A stretch of DNA of 64,000 nucleotides from Ariolimax columbianus (lineage: Eukaryota > Mollusca > Gastropoda > Stylommatophora > Arionidae): assembly GCA_036924085.1 (NCBI GenBank), contig JAVGWX010000005.1, positions 79,319,547 to 79,383,546 of the forward strand. Direction: 5' to 3'. The notes below the pieces were generated by a model. It did no database searches. It had not been told where the DNA came from and worked only from the letters and a program-made list of their open reading frames with translations. Below, one piece after another: positions 47,930 to 59,273 of the stretch (its first letter is position 1; each line of letters opens with the position of its first letter). The position numbers and the translations under genes were made by a program.

Positions 47930-49065
47930 CTGAACAAAAAGATTTACTGAAACAGTTAGCAAGGTCAGAAACCACAAACAGTTACCAGGCCAGAAGGTGC
48001 AAACAGTTAAACAGGTCAAAAGGCAAAACAGTTAAACAGGTCATAAGGCAAAACAGTTACCAGGCCAGAAAGTGCAAATGATTAAATAGGTCAGAAGACA
48101 CAAACAGTTTACAGGTCAGAAGGTGCAAATGGCTAGCCTGGTCAGAAGATGCAAACAGTTAGCAGGGTCAAAAGACACAGCTGGGTCAGACGAAACATTT
48201 AACAGGTCAGAAGACACAGCAGTGCTAGAAAATTCAAAGTTAGCAGGGTCAGAAGATGCAAACAGTTAGCAGGGTCAGAAGATGCAAACAGTTAGCAGGG
48301 TCAGAAGATGCAAACAGTTAGCAGGGTCAGAAGATGCAAACAGTTAGCAGGGTCAGAAGATGCAAACAGTTAGCAGGGTCAGAAGATGCAAACAGTTAGC
48401 AGGGTCAGAAGATGCAAACAGTTAGCAGGGTCAGAAGATGCAAACAGTTAGCAGGGTCAGAAGATGCAAACAGTTAGCAGGGTCAGAAGATGCAAACAGT
48501 TAGCAGGGTCAGAAGATGCAAACAGTTAGCAGGGTCAGAAGATGCAAACAGTTAGCAGGGTCAGAAGATGCAAACAGTTAGCAGGGTCAGAAGATGCAAA
48601 CAGTTAGCAGGGTCAGAAGATGCAAACAGTTAGCAGGGTCAGAAGATGCAAACAGTTAGCAGGGTCAGAAGATGCAAACAGTTAGCAGGGTCACAACAGT
48701 TATCAGGGTTGGAAGAAACAGCAGGGTCAGAAGACAAAAGTTAGCTGGGTCAGAAAACACAGTAAGGAGGGTTCAAAGATGCAAACAGTTACTCAGGTCA
48801 TAGGACGTAAACAGTTAACCAGGTTAGAAGATGCAAACATTTAGCAGGGTCAGCAGATGCGAACAGCTATTCGGGTTACAAAGCAAAAACAGTTAGCCAG
48901 GTCACAAGGCACAAACAGCTGGGTTAGAAGACAAAATGTTAGCCGGGTTAGAAAGTGCAAACAGTTATCCGGGTTACAAGGCAAAAACAGTTAGCTGGGT
49001 CAGAAGGCAAAAATAGTTAGCCAGCTCACAAGGCACAAACATTAAACAGATCAGAAGATAAGACA
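47930..49065. repeat. 26-bp minisatellite with homogeneous core
   Basis: The core at 48240-48690 has about 17 virtually identical copies of GTTAGCAGGGTCAGAAGATG plus CAAACA. Flanks at 47930-48240 and 48690-49065 are diverged relatives (GGTCAGAAGGCAAAACAGTT and similar). A uniform centre with decayed edges is the usual signature of recent expansion or array conversion. Confidence 0.95.
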
Positions 49066-49219
49066 TCACAATACAACTGTGAAATGTGGCATACTATATC
49101 TGGACTGATTTCCCTTTTGGCTCCAAGTGGAGTGCAGCTGTCCACAATAGGAAGGATGAATAAATGCACTTGTAGTGCTTGCTGGTCCCAATAGAATTGA
49201 CTTTACATGATGATTATGC

Positions 49220-49560
49220 TAGCTGAGGGTAACTATAGTTGAGAGGTAAGACACTTGTCTCAAGAAATGAACAAACAAAAAACATGAAACAGAAGGTGTT
49301 TGAATTCGGCAAGTTTCAAGGGACCCCTGGTCTAAAGGGAGGTGAGATCAGCACCTAGTCTTATCAGAGACAGACAATAAACTTTGAGGTCCTGTATACA
49401 TACTGTGCACGTAAAAGAACCATTGACAGATAAAAATTGAAAAAAAGCAGACTGTTAGCCGCTGTCCATGCAATAATTAGTATTTAGGTCATGTAATTCC
49501 TTCCCATTAGTGATAATGGCATCGTGCAAGGACGCAACAGGCCAATCACCTACTTTGCTG
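49220..49560 (+). mobile_element. Probable tRNA-derived SINE
   Basis: An A-box-like TAGTTGAGAGGTAAGACAC (~49229) and a B-box-like GTTTGAATTC (~49300) are spaced as in a tRNA head. They are followed by TGTGCACGTAAAAGAACC (~49407), a segment I associate with molluscan SINEs. Ends are not defined. Confidence 0.55.
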
Positions 49561-49651
49561 CACACTCGATTACAAGCATAAAAATACCTCTACACCCACA
49601 CAGGGGTAGAAAAAAGAATGAGAAAGTAAAGTGAAATTGCTAGACTCATGC

Positions 49652-51025
49652 ACATCACTCTATAGTTACCTTTCATGACATGCTTGGAATGTTATAGTGG
49701 TCTTATTTTGACCTGTCACAACATATGTTATCCTTTAGTAAAGTTCTCTTGAGGATATTACTTAACAGACTGAATCCTCAGGCGGAGAGTATCATTGCCG
49801 AAGAACAAGCGGGCTTTCGAGCGGGAAGGAGTACCATCGAGCAGATATTTAATCTTCGTCTACTGAATGAGAAGTACTCAGAGTATCATCAACCACTCTA
49901 CCATGCCTTCATTGACTTTCGAAAGGCGTTTGACAGAGTGTGGCATGCGGCGCAATGGTCAACAATGAGGCATTATAAGTTCAACAGTGATATTGTGAGG
50001 GTAATTGCAAAACTTTATCAGCAGGCGACCAGCGCTGTCTCAGTAGAGGGAACGCTAGGCGATTGGTTCCGTACGACGGTGGGTGTGAGACAGGGTTGTA
50101 TACTCTCCCCCACACTCTTCAATATTTTCTTGGAGAGAATAATGGATACGACCTTAATAGGACATGTTGGCACGGTTAAAATAGGTGACAGGCTTATCAC
50201 AAACTTCCGCTTTGCTGATGATATTGATGTATTGGCAGGCACAGAAAGGGAACTCCAGGTGTTGATTGGTAGATTGGATAGAACGGCCCTGTGTTTTGGT
50301 ATGGCAATAAATGCTGATAAAACAAAGCTCATGACCAATAACGTTGCAGGGTTTCAATCTGTCATAGAGGCAAATGGGCAGGTACTTGAGGTGGTGAAAC
50401 GTTTCAAATATCTTGGATCGTTGATCAGCGAAGAGGGTTCGAAGCCAGAGGTAATTGCAAGAATAGCACAAACAACAGCGGCGCTGACTAGGCTGCAACC
50501 TATTTGGCGAGACAAGCGCCTCGCCCTCGGCATAAAGTCAGACTACTGCGCTCTTTGGTGCTGTCAATATTTCTGTATGCCTGCGAGACCTGGACCATTA
50601 CAGCAGATATCCAGGGCAGAATACGTGCAATGGAAATGCGATGCTATAGAAAACTCCTAAATGTTACATATAAGGATCGTATCACCAACGTAGACATCTG
50701 TCAGAGAGTTGAAGACGCTATTGGTCCTTTTGAAGATCTGTTCACAACTATTAAAAGACTAAAGATGGCCTGGTGCGGGCACGTTGCGAGGTCCTAAGGA
50801 ATTCCCAACTCGATACTCTTTAGATCCGTACCGGGACAGAGAGGGCGAGGACGTCCAAGGAAGAGATGGGTGGACAACATCACTGAGTGGTCAGGCCTTC
50901 GTCCCGGTGAGATACGTCAGGCGGCGACAGACAGAGAGAGTTGGCGTGGGATTTTCATGTCTTCATGTGTGCCCCAACGACCTGATGGGTTACGGGATAA
51001 ACTGAACTGAACTGAACAAGAATGT
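49652..51025 (+). mobile_element. 5'-truncated RTE-like LINE in SPEN intron (antisense)
   Basis: From about 49727 the plus strand encodes RT motifs: AEEQAGFRAGRSTIEQIF, HAFIDFRKAFDRVWH, VGVRQGCILSPTLFNIF and an intact FADDIDVLAG (~50212). After frameshifts near 50530 and 50790 come SIFLYACETWTI, KMAWCGHVARS and GRGRPRKRWVDNITEW. It ends in AACTGAACTGAACTGAAC. The frameshifts make it inactive. CTAGACTCATGC at 49640-49651 and 51026-51037 is a plausible 12-bp target duplication. About 75 bases of non-coding sequence then separate the 5' copy from RT. Assignment to RTE (RTE-X type) is by motif recognition. Confidence 0.85.
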
Positions 51026-51037
51026 CTAGACTCATGC

Positions 51038-51857
51038 TCCATACAAAAAACTGTATTCGGGAAAAAGAAATTATTTTTTTTTAACGGAGACACTCCCGAC
51101 AGCCATTTTTTAAATGCTGAATACGTCACCATATATACACGATATTTTGCCGGTTAAAGTATCGTATGTTAGATTACAAATGGCTTTTGAAAGTTTTAAT
51201 TTTGTATATGCCGTTTGGAGAAAAGCCGACTTTTTGCGAAAGGTGAAGTAGGTTGTTGGGAAATATCTTTATCGAGTAGATCTGTTTATTTTGTTTGTTT
51301 AGATGAAAGAACTACGTTTGAATTGGAAACTAACAGTTGTGTCGATATTGTAAACACAGTATCGATATGTTGTGCTTTCCATGATTTTCTATCGGAGCGA
51401 CTAGGCTTAGTGGCCAAGTAAAAAATTTTAAAGAGATATTTTTAAATTTTCAACTTCATCTTTTTTGTATGTCAGAAACTAACAAACACACAACAAAAAC
51501 AATAACACCCACAAGTTCTTTATTCAATTGTGTCTCTACACACAAGAAAATCATATTTATTGACAAACAAACAGTAAAGTTACAAATTTGTAAAATCAAC
51601 TACGAAAGCAAGATGCTAATTTTTCGTAAAAAAAGATGTGGCGTGCTAAAGGTTAAAGTAGCACCCAAAAAAAAAGAAGAAAAAAAAAAGTTTACACATT
51701 CTTAGATGAATTCTTCTCTTCTTTTTATGGTCAGCTGTGGTTAACTGACCCTAATGCAACCAGCCAGCTTTGGGTCACTGGCTGCTGTCAGGTCATTTAC
51801 TGTGCTGCATCTTTGGCCCCTTAGTTGTATTGATTATGTTGATGTGATATAACTCAC
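51038..51857. other. AT-rich intron stretch between RTE and exon e5
   Basis: About 820 bp with poly(A/T) runs and CGATATTG-type palindromic bits. It ends GTGCTAAAGGTTAAAGTAGC, reminiscent of a TTAA-type transposon end, but no inverted partner was found. The ORFs here look like chance. Confidence 0.4.
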
Positions 51858-52013
51858 CTTGTCCTCCTTGAGCCTGAGTGATTTTCCTCTGGGAAGGTGG
51901 TGTCCCCATACTGCCTACTTCGCCTGTAGCTTGTGCTTCCACTGCTGCTGCGACCATTACGAGCAGGAAAAGTGCCAGTAGAGGTTCTATTGAACCCGTA
52001 AGCCGTTGGACTC
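51858..52013 (-). CDS. SPEN: SPEN exon e5: Ser/Arg-rich linker, symmetric 156-nt exon
   Basis: Acceptor TATTTCAG ends at 52014 and donor GTGAGTT starts at 51857. Entering with one base to complete a codon, the 156-nt exon reads through with no stop as 51 residues rich in S, R, G and T (for example NGRSSSGSTSYRRSRQYG). It leaves two bases that join exon e6. The phase 2-2 symmetry means it can be included or skipped without a frameshift. A different, also open, frame here starts MFPISGVQRL, but it does not match the flanking phases. No family homology is claimed for the peptide. Support is splice sites, phase and composition. Confidence 0.8.
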
Positions 52014-52076
52014 CTGAAATAGGAAACATTTCAACTATTATAATCTCTGTATATTATATATACATACACACACACA

Positions 52077-53342
52077 CGAGAGACAGTCATTAAGTAACAG
52101 CAATTTTATTATAAAGTGCATCATTGAATATGTCAAATGGAAAATCTTATTACAGGACACAAAATGGCTCTTTAACAATACTCCATGAAGGGATTGTGAC
52201 AATCGAGCAGTATGCGCATGTGCAATATAGTGTACAACATGACCGCCCCACTGTCGACTTGCACTGTGGATGAATGAGGCACTGTCGACTTGTACCGTGG
52301 ATGAATGAGGCACTGTTGACTTGTACCATGGATAAATGAGGCACTGTCGACTTGTACCGTGGATGAATGAGGCCCTGTCGACTTGTACCGTGGATGAATG
52401 AGGCACTGTCGACTTGTACCGTGGATGAATGAGGCACTGTCGACTTGTACCGTTGATGAATGAGGCAGGGTCAACTTGTACAGTTGATGAATAAGGCACT
52501 GTCGACTTGTACAGTGGATGAATGAGGCATTGTCGACTTGTACCGTGGATGAATGAGGCATTGTCGACTTGTACCGTGGATGATTGAGGAACTGTCGACT
52601 TGTACCGTGGATGGATGAGGCACTGTCAACTTGTACAGTGGATTAATGAGGCACTGTCGACTTGTACAGTGGATGAATGAGGCATTGTCAACTTGTACCA
52701 TGGATGAATGAGGCACTGTCGACTTGCACCATGGATGAATGAGGCACTGTTGACTTGCACCGTGGATGAATGAGACATAACTCATTTTTTGTGGTCAGAG
52801 GGTGTGAAACATTCATTCTGAAATCTACAGATGAATGAAGATTCAGTATAGAGACAGTTGTTTGAGACAGAAGAGAGTGTAAGAATGGGAGGAAAAGATT
52901 TCATTAAAGGGAAGACAACATGATACTGATGAGCAGCTACGTGGCAGACATGCAGGCGTAACAACTGACACACATTGAAACAGCAGATCAACCAGCTAGT
53001 CCGTGGCAACAGGTGAGACACTATTGTTGAAATAGGTGTTGATTTCAACACAAGTCGGGACATTGTGCATAAATTTGTCCATGATGACCTTGTTTATATG
53101 AAAGTGTGTAGCAGATGAATACCAAGGTAGCTGACAAGATAATGGAGTCTGTGCAAAATTGGTTTAAAGTAACACCAAAAGACTTTTTTACTAGAGGGCT
53201 TCCACTAGCTAGAGGACAGGTGGACAAAGGGTGCTGTCAGACACTGGGACCATGCGGGAAAAATTGGACAAATAGATTTTTGGTTGGCACTCTTGTAAAA
53301 ATGTTATAAACAAAATTGCTGTTACTTAATGACTGTGCCTCG
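52077..53342 (+). mobile_element. mariner-type DNA transposon remnant containing a 31-bp minisatellite
   Basis: Terminal inverted repeats lie at 52077-52107 and 53312-53342: the inner 25 bases (ACAGTCATTAAGTAACAGCA plus ATTTT) are identical and the outer CGAG(A/G)(G/C) is nearly so. The plus strand just inside the right end encodes ESVQNWFKVTPKDFFTRGL and, one frame over, LEDRWTKG and GDYVEK-like DHAGK. This is the C-terminal pattern of mariner transposases. The rest of the transposase is missing; the middle is occupied by the 52245-52785 array. The element is dead. The TA target duplication is not clean because the left flank is a CA run. Confidence 0.82.
52245..52785. repeat. 31-bp minisatellite inside the mariner remnant, about 17 copies
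   Basis: The unit GCACTGTCGACTTGTACCGT plus GGATGAATGAG contains a GTCGAC (SalI) site in most copies. Minus-strand ORFs of 95-153 codons are repeat translations. Confidence 0.94.
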
Positions 53343-53955
53343 CGTACGTGGGTGTGTATGTGCGCACACACGCAACATGCGCACGTACTCTCTCTCTCTC
53401 TTGTTTATGCTAAGTGTCTGAATGTCAAAATAAATGCCAGTTTCAATATCTTGAAGACGAAAACAATAATGTCCGGGATGAAGTATTAGAAATTGCATTG
53501 TATTAGGTCTCAGCTTTTTTATAAGGTGGGATGGCCAGTTCTCTTCCTAGTTAGTGGACAATGTATATAAGCATTGGATCAGTGACTGCACCAGGACATA
53601 AAACTGAAAATACACCTACCTAGAAGTATGTTGTTTTGTTCTGTTTTGGTGATTTGTTTTTTGGCATTGGCAAAGGCATGATTAGTATAAAGTAGGTGTC
53701 ATTTTATTTTTATCCTGGTGTGGTGATTAAGCTAATACCTATATATTTTTATAGACTTTCTTTCCTTTACAGTAAGCCAGGTATGCTTACATTTGCAGAT
53801 GTGACGACTGGAGCATGTCAATAATGAGGCATAAACCCAATACCTCTGCCATGAGAAGCAGACGCTTCTAAGTGATAGAACTTCACTTGGGAGATGCATA
53901 GTTTGAGCATAAAACTTCAGCTACACTTGTTACCACTTTCATTGTTAAAAAAACA
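53343..53955. other. Intron stretch without recognised features
   Basis: Contains a short CT run (~53389-53402) and GTGTGTATGTGCGCACACAC near 53350. No ORF or transposon motif. Confidence 0.5.
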
Positions 53956-53959
53956 AATC

Positions 53960-54335
53960 CACCTATCAATAATCAAGGTGATAGAATGCCATACTCTTAT
54001 CCTAGGCTTAAGTAATCATGGTGATAGAATGCCATATCCTAACCTTAGTGCCAATAATCAAGGTGATAGAATGCCATATCCTAACCCTAGGCTTTAGTAA
54101 TCATGGTGATAAAACGCCATACTCTTATCCTAGGCTTTAGTAATCATGGTGATAGAATGCCATATCCTAACCCTAGGGCCAGTAATCATTTTAATAGAAT
54201 ACCATATCCTAACCCTAGGGCCAGTAATCCTTGTGATAGAATGCCATATCCTAACCCTAGCAACAGTGATCTTTGTGATAGAATGCCGTATCCTAGCCTT
54301 AGCGCCAGTAATCTTTGTGATAGAATGTCATATCT
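53960..54335. repeat. About 42-bp minisatellite abutting the e4 5' splice site
   Basis: The unit GTGATAGAATGCCATATCCT plus AACCCTAGGGCCAGTAATCA has about nine copies. On the SPEN strand the first unit (GAGATATGACATTCTATCAC) starts about 10 bases after the e4 donor. Confidence 0.9.
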
Positions 54336-54345
54336 CAACATTTAC

Positions 54346-54491
54346 CCGTCTTCCTGAAAGCTGTCAAAGCTTCTCTGCTGTCGGAATTTGTGGCCTCTGC
54401 TCTCGTCTGGCCTTTCATTGGCTCGTAACTGACCTGTTGTTTCCATTCGATCCAAAAAATCTGTTTGGCATTCACGACTGGCAAAGTCAAT
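54346..54491 (-). CDS. SPEN: SPEN exon e4: end of last RRM and start of Arg/Ser-rich linker
   Basis: The 146-nt exon has acceptor TTTCACAG ending 54492 and donor GTAAATG from 54345. It begins IDFASRECQTDFLDRME, equivalent to the VDFANRE segment closing the human RRM, then turns basic and polar (RQQRSFDSFQED). It ends two bases into a codon. A minisatellite starts about 10 bases inside the following intron. The short exon has no start codon and is only recognisable by homology and phase. Confidence 0.9.
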
Positions 54492-54784
54492 CTGTGAAAC
54501 GATGTCATTGAATTAGTTCAAATAAAAAGTGATAAGATGAAACAGTAAAGTTTCAAGTGGCAGAGTAACAAAAAAAGTGGCTCAGCAAACTATTAAACAA
54601 TACCTACCACTTTGTTTTCATTAAATGTGATCTTATCTTCATTATCATCAACACATCTTTGTACGATGAGAAGTAAGCAAAGTTTTAACTGAGATTTTTC
54701 CATTCATCATACATCGATCAAAATTAGCACCATGTTTAAGAATGTTTAAGTAATTCTTGATTCTTAAATTTATGCTCAAATAGG

Positions 54785-57700
54785 AGCAGTGAGTTGCCAC
54801 TACAGTTTGACTGCTCTCAGAAGGAAGCACTAGTTACAATTACAGTTTGTCTGCTCTCACAGTGAAGCACTAGTTACCACTACAGTTTGTCTGCTCTCAG
54901 AAGGAAGCACTAGTTACAATTACAGTTTGTCTGCTCTCACAGTGAGGCACTAGTTATCACTTCAGTTTGTCTGCTCTCACAGTGAAGCACTAGTTACCAC
55001 TACAGTTTGTCTGCTCTCACAGTGAAGCACTAGTTACCACTACAGTTAGTCTGCTCTCACAGTGAAGCACTAGTTATCACTTCAGTTTGTCTGCTCTCAC
55101 AGTGAAGCACTAGTTACCACTTCAGTTTGTCTGCTCTCACAGTGAAGCACTAGTTACCACTTCAGTTTGTCTGCTCTCACAGTGACGCACTAGTTACCAC
55201 TTCAGTTATTCGGCTCTCACAGTGAAGCACTAGTTACCACTACAGTTTGACTGCTCTCAGAAGGAAGCACTAATTACCACTACAGTTTGTCTGCTCTCAG
55301 AAGGAAGCACTAGTTACAATTACAGTTCGTCTGCTCTCACAGTGAAGCACTAGTTACCACTACAGTTTGTCTGCTCTCAGAAGGAAGCACTAGTTACAAT
55401 TACAGTTTGTCTGCTCTCACAGTGAGGCACTAGTTACCACTTCAGTTTGTCTGCTCTCACAGTGAAGCACTAGTTATCACTTCAGTTTGTCTGCTCTCAC
55501 AGTGAAGCACTAGTTACCACTACAGTTTGTCTGCTCTCACAGTGCAGCACTAGTTACCACTACAGTTTGTCTGCTCTCACAGTGAAGCACTAGTTACCAC
55601 TACAGTTTGTCTGCTCTCACAGTGAAGCACTAGTTACCACTACAGTTTGTCTGCTCTCACAGTGAAGCACTAGTTACCACTTCAGTTTGTCTGCTCTCAC
55701 AGTGACGCACTAGTTACCACTTCAGTTTGTCTGCTCTCACATGTGAAGCACTAGTTACCACTACAGTTTGACTGCTCTCAGAAGGAAGCACTAATTACCA
55801 CTACAGTTTGACTGCTCTCAGAAGGAAGCACTAGTTACAATTACAGTTCGTCTGCTCTCACAGTGAAGCACTAGTTACCACTACAGTTTGTCTGCTCTCA
55901 CAGTGAAGCACTAGTTACCACTACAGTTTGTCTGCTCTCACAGTGAAGCACTAGTTACCACTACAGTTTGTCTGCTCTCACAGTGAAGCACTAGTTATCA
56001 CTTCAGTTTGTCTGCTCTCACAGTGAAGCACTAGTTACCACTTCAGTTTGTCTGCTCTCACAGTGACGCACTAGTTACCACTTCAGTTTGTCTGCTCTCA
56101 CAGTGAGGCACTAGTTACCACTTCAGTTTGTCTGCTCTCACAGTGAAGCACTAGTTATCACTTCAGTTTGTCTGCTCTCACAGTGAAACACTAGTTACCA
56201 CTACAGTTTGTCTGCTCTCACAGTGAAGCACTAGTTACCACTACAGTTTGTCTGCTCTCACAGTGAAGCACTAGTTATCACTTCAGTTTGTCTGCTCTCA
56301 CAGTGAAGCACTAGTTACCACTACAGTTTGTCTGCTCTCACAGTGAAGCACTAGTTACCACTACAGTTTGTCTGCTCTCACAGTGAAGCACTAGTTACCA
56401 CTACAGTTTGTCTGCTCTCACAGTGAAGCACTAGTTACCACTACAGTTTGTCTGCTCTCACAGTGAAGCACTAGTTACCACTACAGTTTGACTGCTCTCA
56501 GAATGAAGCACTAATTACCACTACAGTTAGTCTGCTCTCAGAAGGAAGCACTAGTTACAATTACAGTTCGTCTGCTCTCACAGTGAAGCACTAGTTACCA
56601 CTACAGTTTGTCTGCTCTCAGAAGGAAACACTAGTTACAATTACAGTTTGTCTGCTCTCACAGTGAGGCACTAGTTACCACTTCAGTTTGTCTGCTCTCA
56701 CAGTGAAGCACTAGTTATCACTTCAGTTTGTCTGCTCTCACAGTGAAGCACTAGTTGCCACTACAGTTTGTCTGCTCTCACAGTGAAGCACTAGTTACCA
56801 CTACAGTTTGTCTGCTCTCACAGTGAGGCACTAGTTACCACTTCAGTTTGTCTGCTCTCACAGTGAAGCACTAGTTATCACTTCAGTTTGTCTGCTCTCA
56901 CAGTGAAGCACTAGTTACCACTACAGTTTGTCTGCTCTCAGAAGGAAGCACTAGTTACAATTACAGTTTGTCTGCTCTCACAGTGAAGCACTAGTTACCA
57001 CTACAGTTTGTCTGCTCTCACAGTGAAGCACTAGTTACCACTACAGTTTGTCTGCTCTCACAGTGAAGCACTAGTTACCACTTCAGTTAGTCTGCTCTCA
57101 CAGTGACGCACTAGTTACCACTTCAGTTTGTCTGCTCTCACAGTGAAGCACTAGTTACCACTACAGTTTGACTGCTCTCAGAAGGAAGCACTAATTACCA
57201 CTACAGTTTGTCTGCTCTCAGAAGGAAGCACTAGTTACAATTACAGTTCGTCTGCTCTCACAGTGAAGCACTAGTTACCACTACAGTTTGTCTGCTCTCA
57301 GAAGGAAGCACTAGTTACAATTACAGTTTGTCTGCTCTCACAGTGAGGCACTAGTTACCACTTCAGTTTGTCTGCTCTCACAGTGAAGCACTAGTTACCA
57401 CTACAGTTTGTCTGCTCTCACAGTGAAGCACTAGTTACCACTACAGTTTGTCTGCTCTCACAGTGAAGCACTAGTTATCACTTCAGTTTGTCTGCTCTCA
57501 CAGTGAAGCACTAGTTACCACTTCAGTTTGTCTGCTCTCACAGTGACGCACTAGTTACCACTTCAGTTTGTCTGCTCTCACAGTGAGGCACTAGTTACCA
57601 CTGCAGTTTGTCTGCTCTCACAGTGAAGCACTAGTTATCACTTCAGTTTGTCTGCTCTCACAGTGAAGCACTAGTTACCACTACAGTTTGTCTACTCTCA

Positions 57701-58350
57701 CAGTGAAGCACTAGTTACCACTACAGTTTGTCTGCTCTCACAGTGAAGCACTAGTTATCACTTCAGTTTGTCTGCTCTCACAGTGAAGCACTAGTTACCA
57801 CTACAGTTTGTCTGCTCTCACAGTGAAGCACTAGTTACCACTACAGTTTGTCTGCTCTCACAGTGAAGCACTAGTTACCACTACAGTTTGTCTGCTCTCA
57901 CAGTGAAGCACTAGTTACCACTACAGTTTGTCTGCTCTCACAGTGAAGCACTAGTTACCACTTCAGTTTGTCTGCTCTCACAGTGACGCACTAGTTACCA
58001 CTTCAGTTTGTCTGCTCTCACAGTGAAGCACTAGTTACCACTACAGTTTGACTGCTCTCAGAAGGAAGCACTAATTACCACTACAGTTTGTCTGCTCTCA
58101 GAAGGAAGCACTAGTTACAATTACAGTTCGTCTGCTCTCACAGTGAAGCACTAGTTACCACTACAGTTTGTCTGCTCTCAGAAGGAAGCACTAGTTACAA
58201 TTACAGTTTGTCTGCTCTCAGAAGGAAGCACTAATTACCACTACAGTTTGTCTGCTCTCAGAAGGAAGCACTAGTTACAATTACAGTTTGTCTGCTCTCA
58301 CAGTGAAGCACTAGTTACCACTACAGTTTGTCTGCTCTCACAGTGAAGCA
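54785..58350. repeat. 40-bp satellite array, about 89 copies
   Basis: The unit CAGTGAAGCACTAGTTACCA plus CTACAGTTTGTCTGCTCTCA keeps a strict 40-bp register over 3.56 kb, apart from a one-base slip near 55741. Variant positions (CAGTG/GAAGG, ACCA/ATCA/ACAA, CTACAG/CTTCAG/TTACAG) recur as linked sets. A marker block (GACTGCTCTCAGAAGGAAGC with ACTAATTACC) appears at 55260, 55781, 56501, 57181 and 58061, spaced by multiples of 40. This shows higher-order duplication. No ORF. Confidence 0.97.
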
Positions 58351-59255
58351 TACATACAAGCATTTACGCACTCTTGCATTGGTGGTTTCTGTAGACTTTG
58401 TTTTACATAATGAGGGTGCCAGCCCTACGCACAACCCTGCACTGCTGCCTTGCACTTATGCACTAGCATGAACTTTTCTTTATTTTAATACATTGTATAA
58501 AATACACAAGACTATTTGCATAGCTCAATGAAGACATGCTCAAAAAGGAGAGCCTGTACGTCTTTGCGAGAACAGGAAAGATCAAGGGAAAGTGTGGTAA
58601 GACAGAGAGAAGGTCTAGGACAGACTGGATGGAAAAACACAGATCATCTGAAGTGCTGATAGGTTCAAAGAACAGATAGTTGTGAACAGACCAAATGGTC
58701 TGTATGCAGGTTCTACTGCAGTGTGGCTGGTCCTTGAGTCATGGCTATGCTTCATGCAGCCCTCTGTGTGGTTTCACTTTGAAACCCTGTTTTAATACCT
58801 GCTCCATCAACAACAAACACCCAAGTGATACCTGGGGATGAAGCATTAGGACTACTGTAATCTTCCAAGTATCGTCATTCAATATTACTAGAGGGCAGTG
58901 CATGGAGCAAGCAACATCATCTTGTAAAACAATTTGCTACAGAAACCACCACTACAAGAAGCAGGAACAAGTGGGATGCAGAACATACATCCCAACAACA
59001 AAATGATGCATATGATCAGCTCAACAGATGAGAACAAGCTGTAATCGTTAGACTGCATAGACCACAACACATTGAGATGTCATCAATTCATTGAGCAAAC
59101 GGTAAGAATGTGTCCGCAACACTGATAAAATTACTGCTGAGTATCTGCTAAAAAGGTGTCCAATGTACAAGGAACATAGAAAGAACAATTATCTCTAGTG
59201 TAATTCTTAGACAATCTCTATGGAGATGCCAGTAATCTCAGGCTGACCACTGCTT
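58351..59255 (+). other. Intron stretch with an old I-like LINE 3' fragment
   Basis: Most is unrecognised. Near 59110-59255 the plus strand retains LLKRCPMYKEHRK-like and LDNLYGDASNLRLTTA sequence. These align with the LLQNCPTYED and LDKLYGSVDSLRMTAA end of the neighbouring LINE. It is an older related insertion next to which the younger one landed. Confidence 0.5.
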
Positions 59256-59273
59256 GATTTAGATATATTTAAG

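Noticed and set aside
48240..48690. Regular direct repeats reminiscent of a CRISPR array
   Set aside because: Units are contiguous with no unique spacers, and the sequence is from an animal nuclear genome.
47461..51665. Two sequences ending in TAAAGGTTAA (47550 and 51650) as possible TTAA-type transposon ends
   Set aside because: No matching inverted termini or TTAA partner could be found for either.
51793..52029. Minus ORF MFPISGVQRLTGS with a signal-peptide-like stretch (LLALFLLVMVAAAV)
   Set aside because: It is the wrong frame of SPEN exon e5. The splice-compatible frame is SR-rich and joins e4 and e6 exactly.
58500..58700. Possible RTE C-terminus (SRTDWMEKHRSS)
   Set aside because: Only a few residues resemble the RPRKRW-DNI pattern; no RT motifs nearby and no tail.
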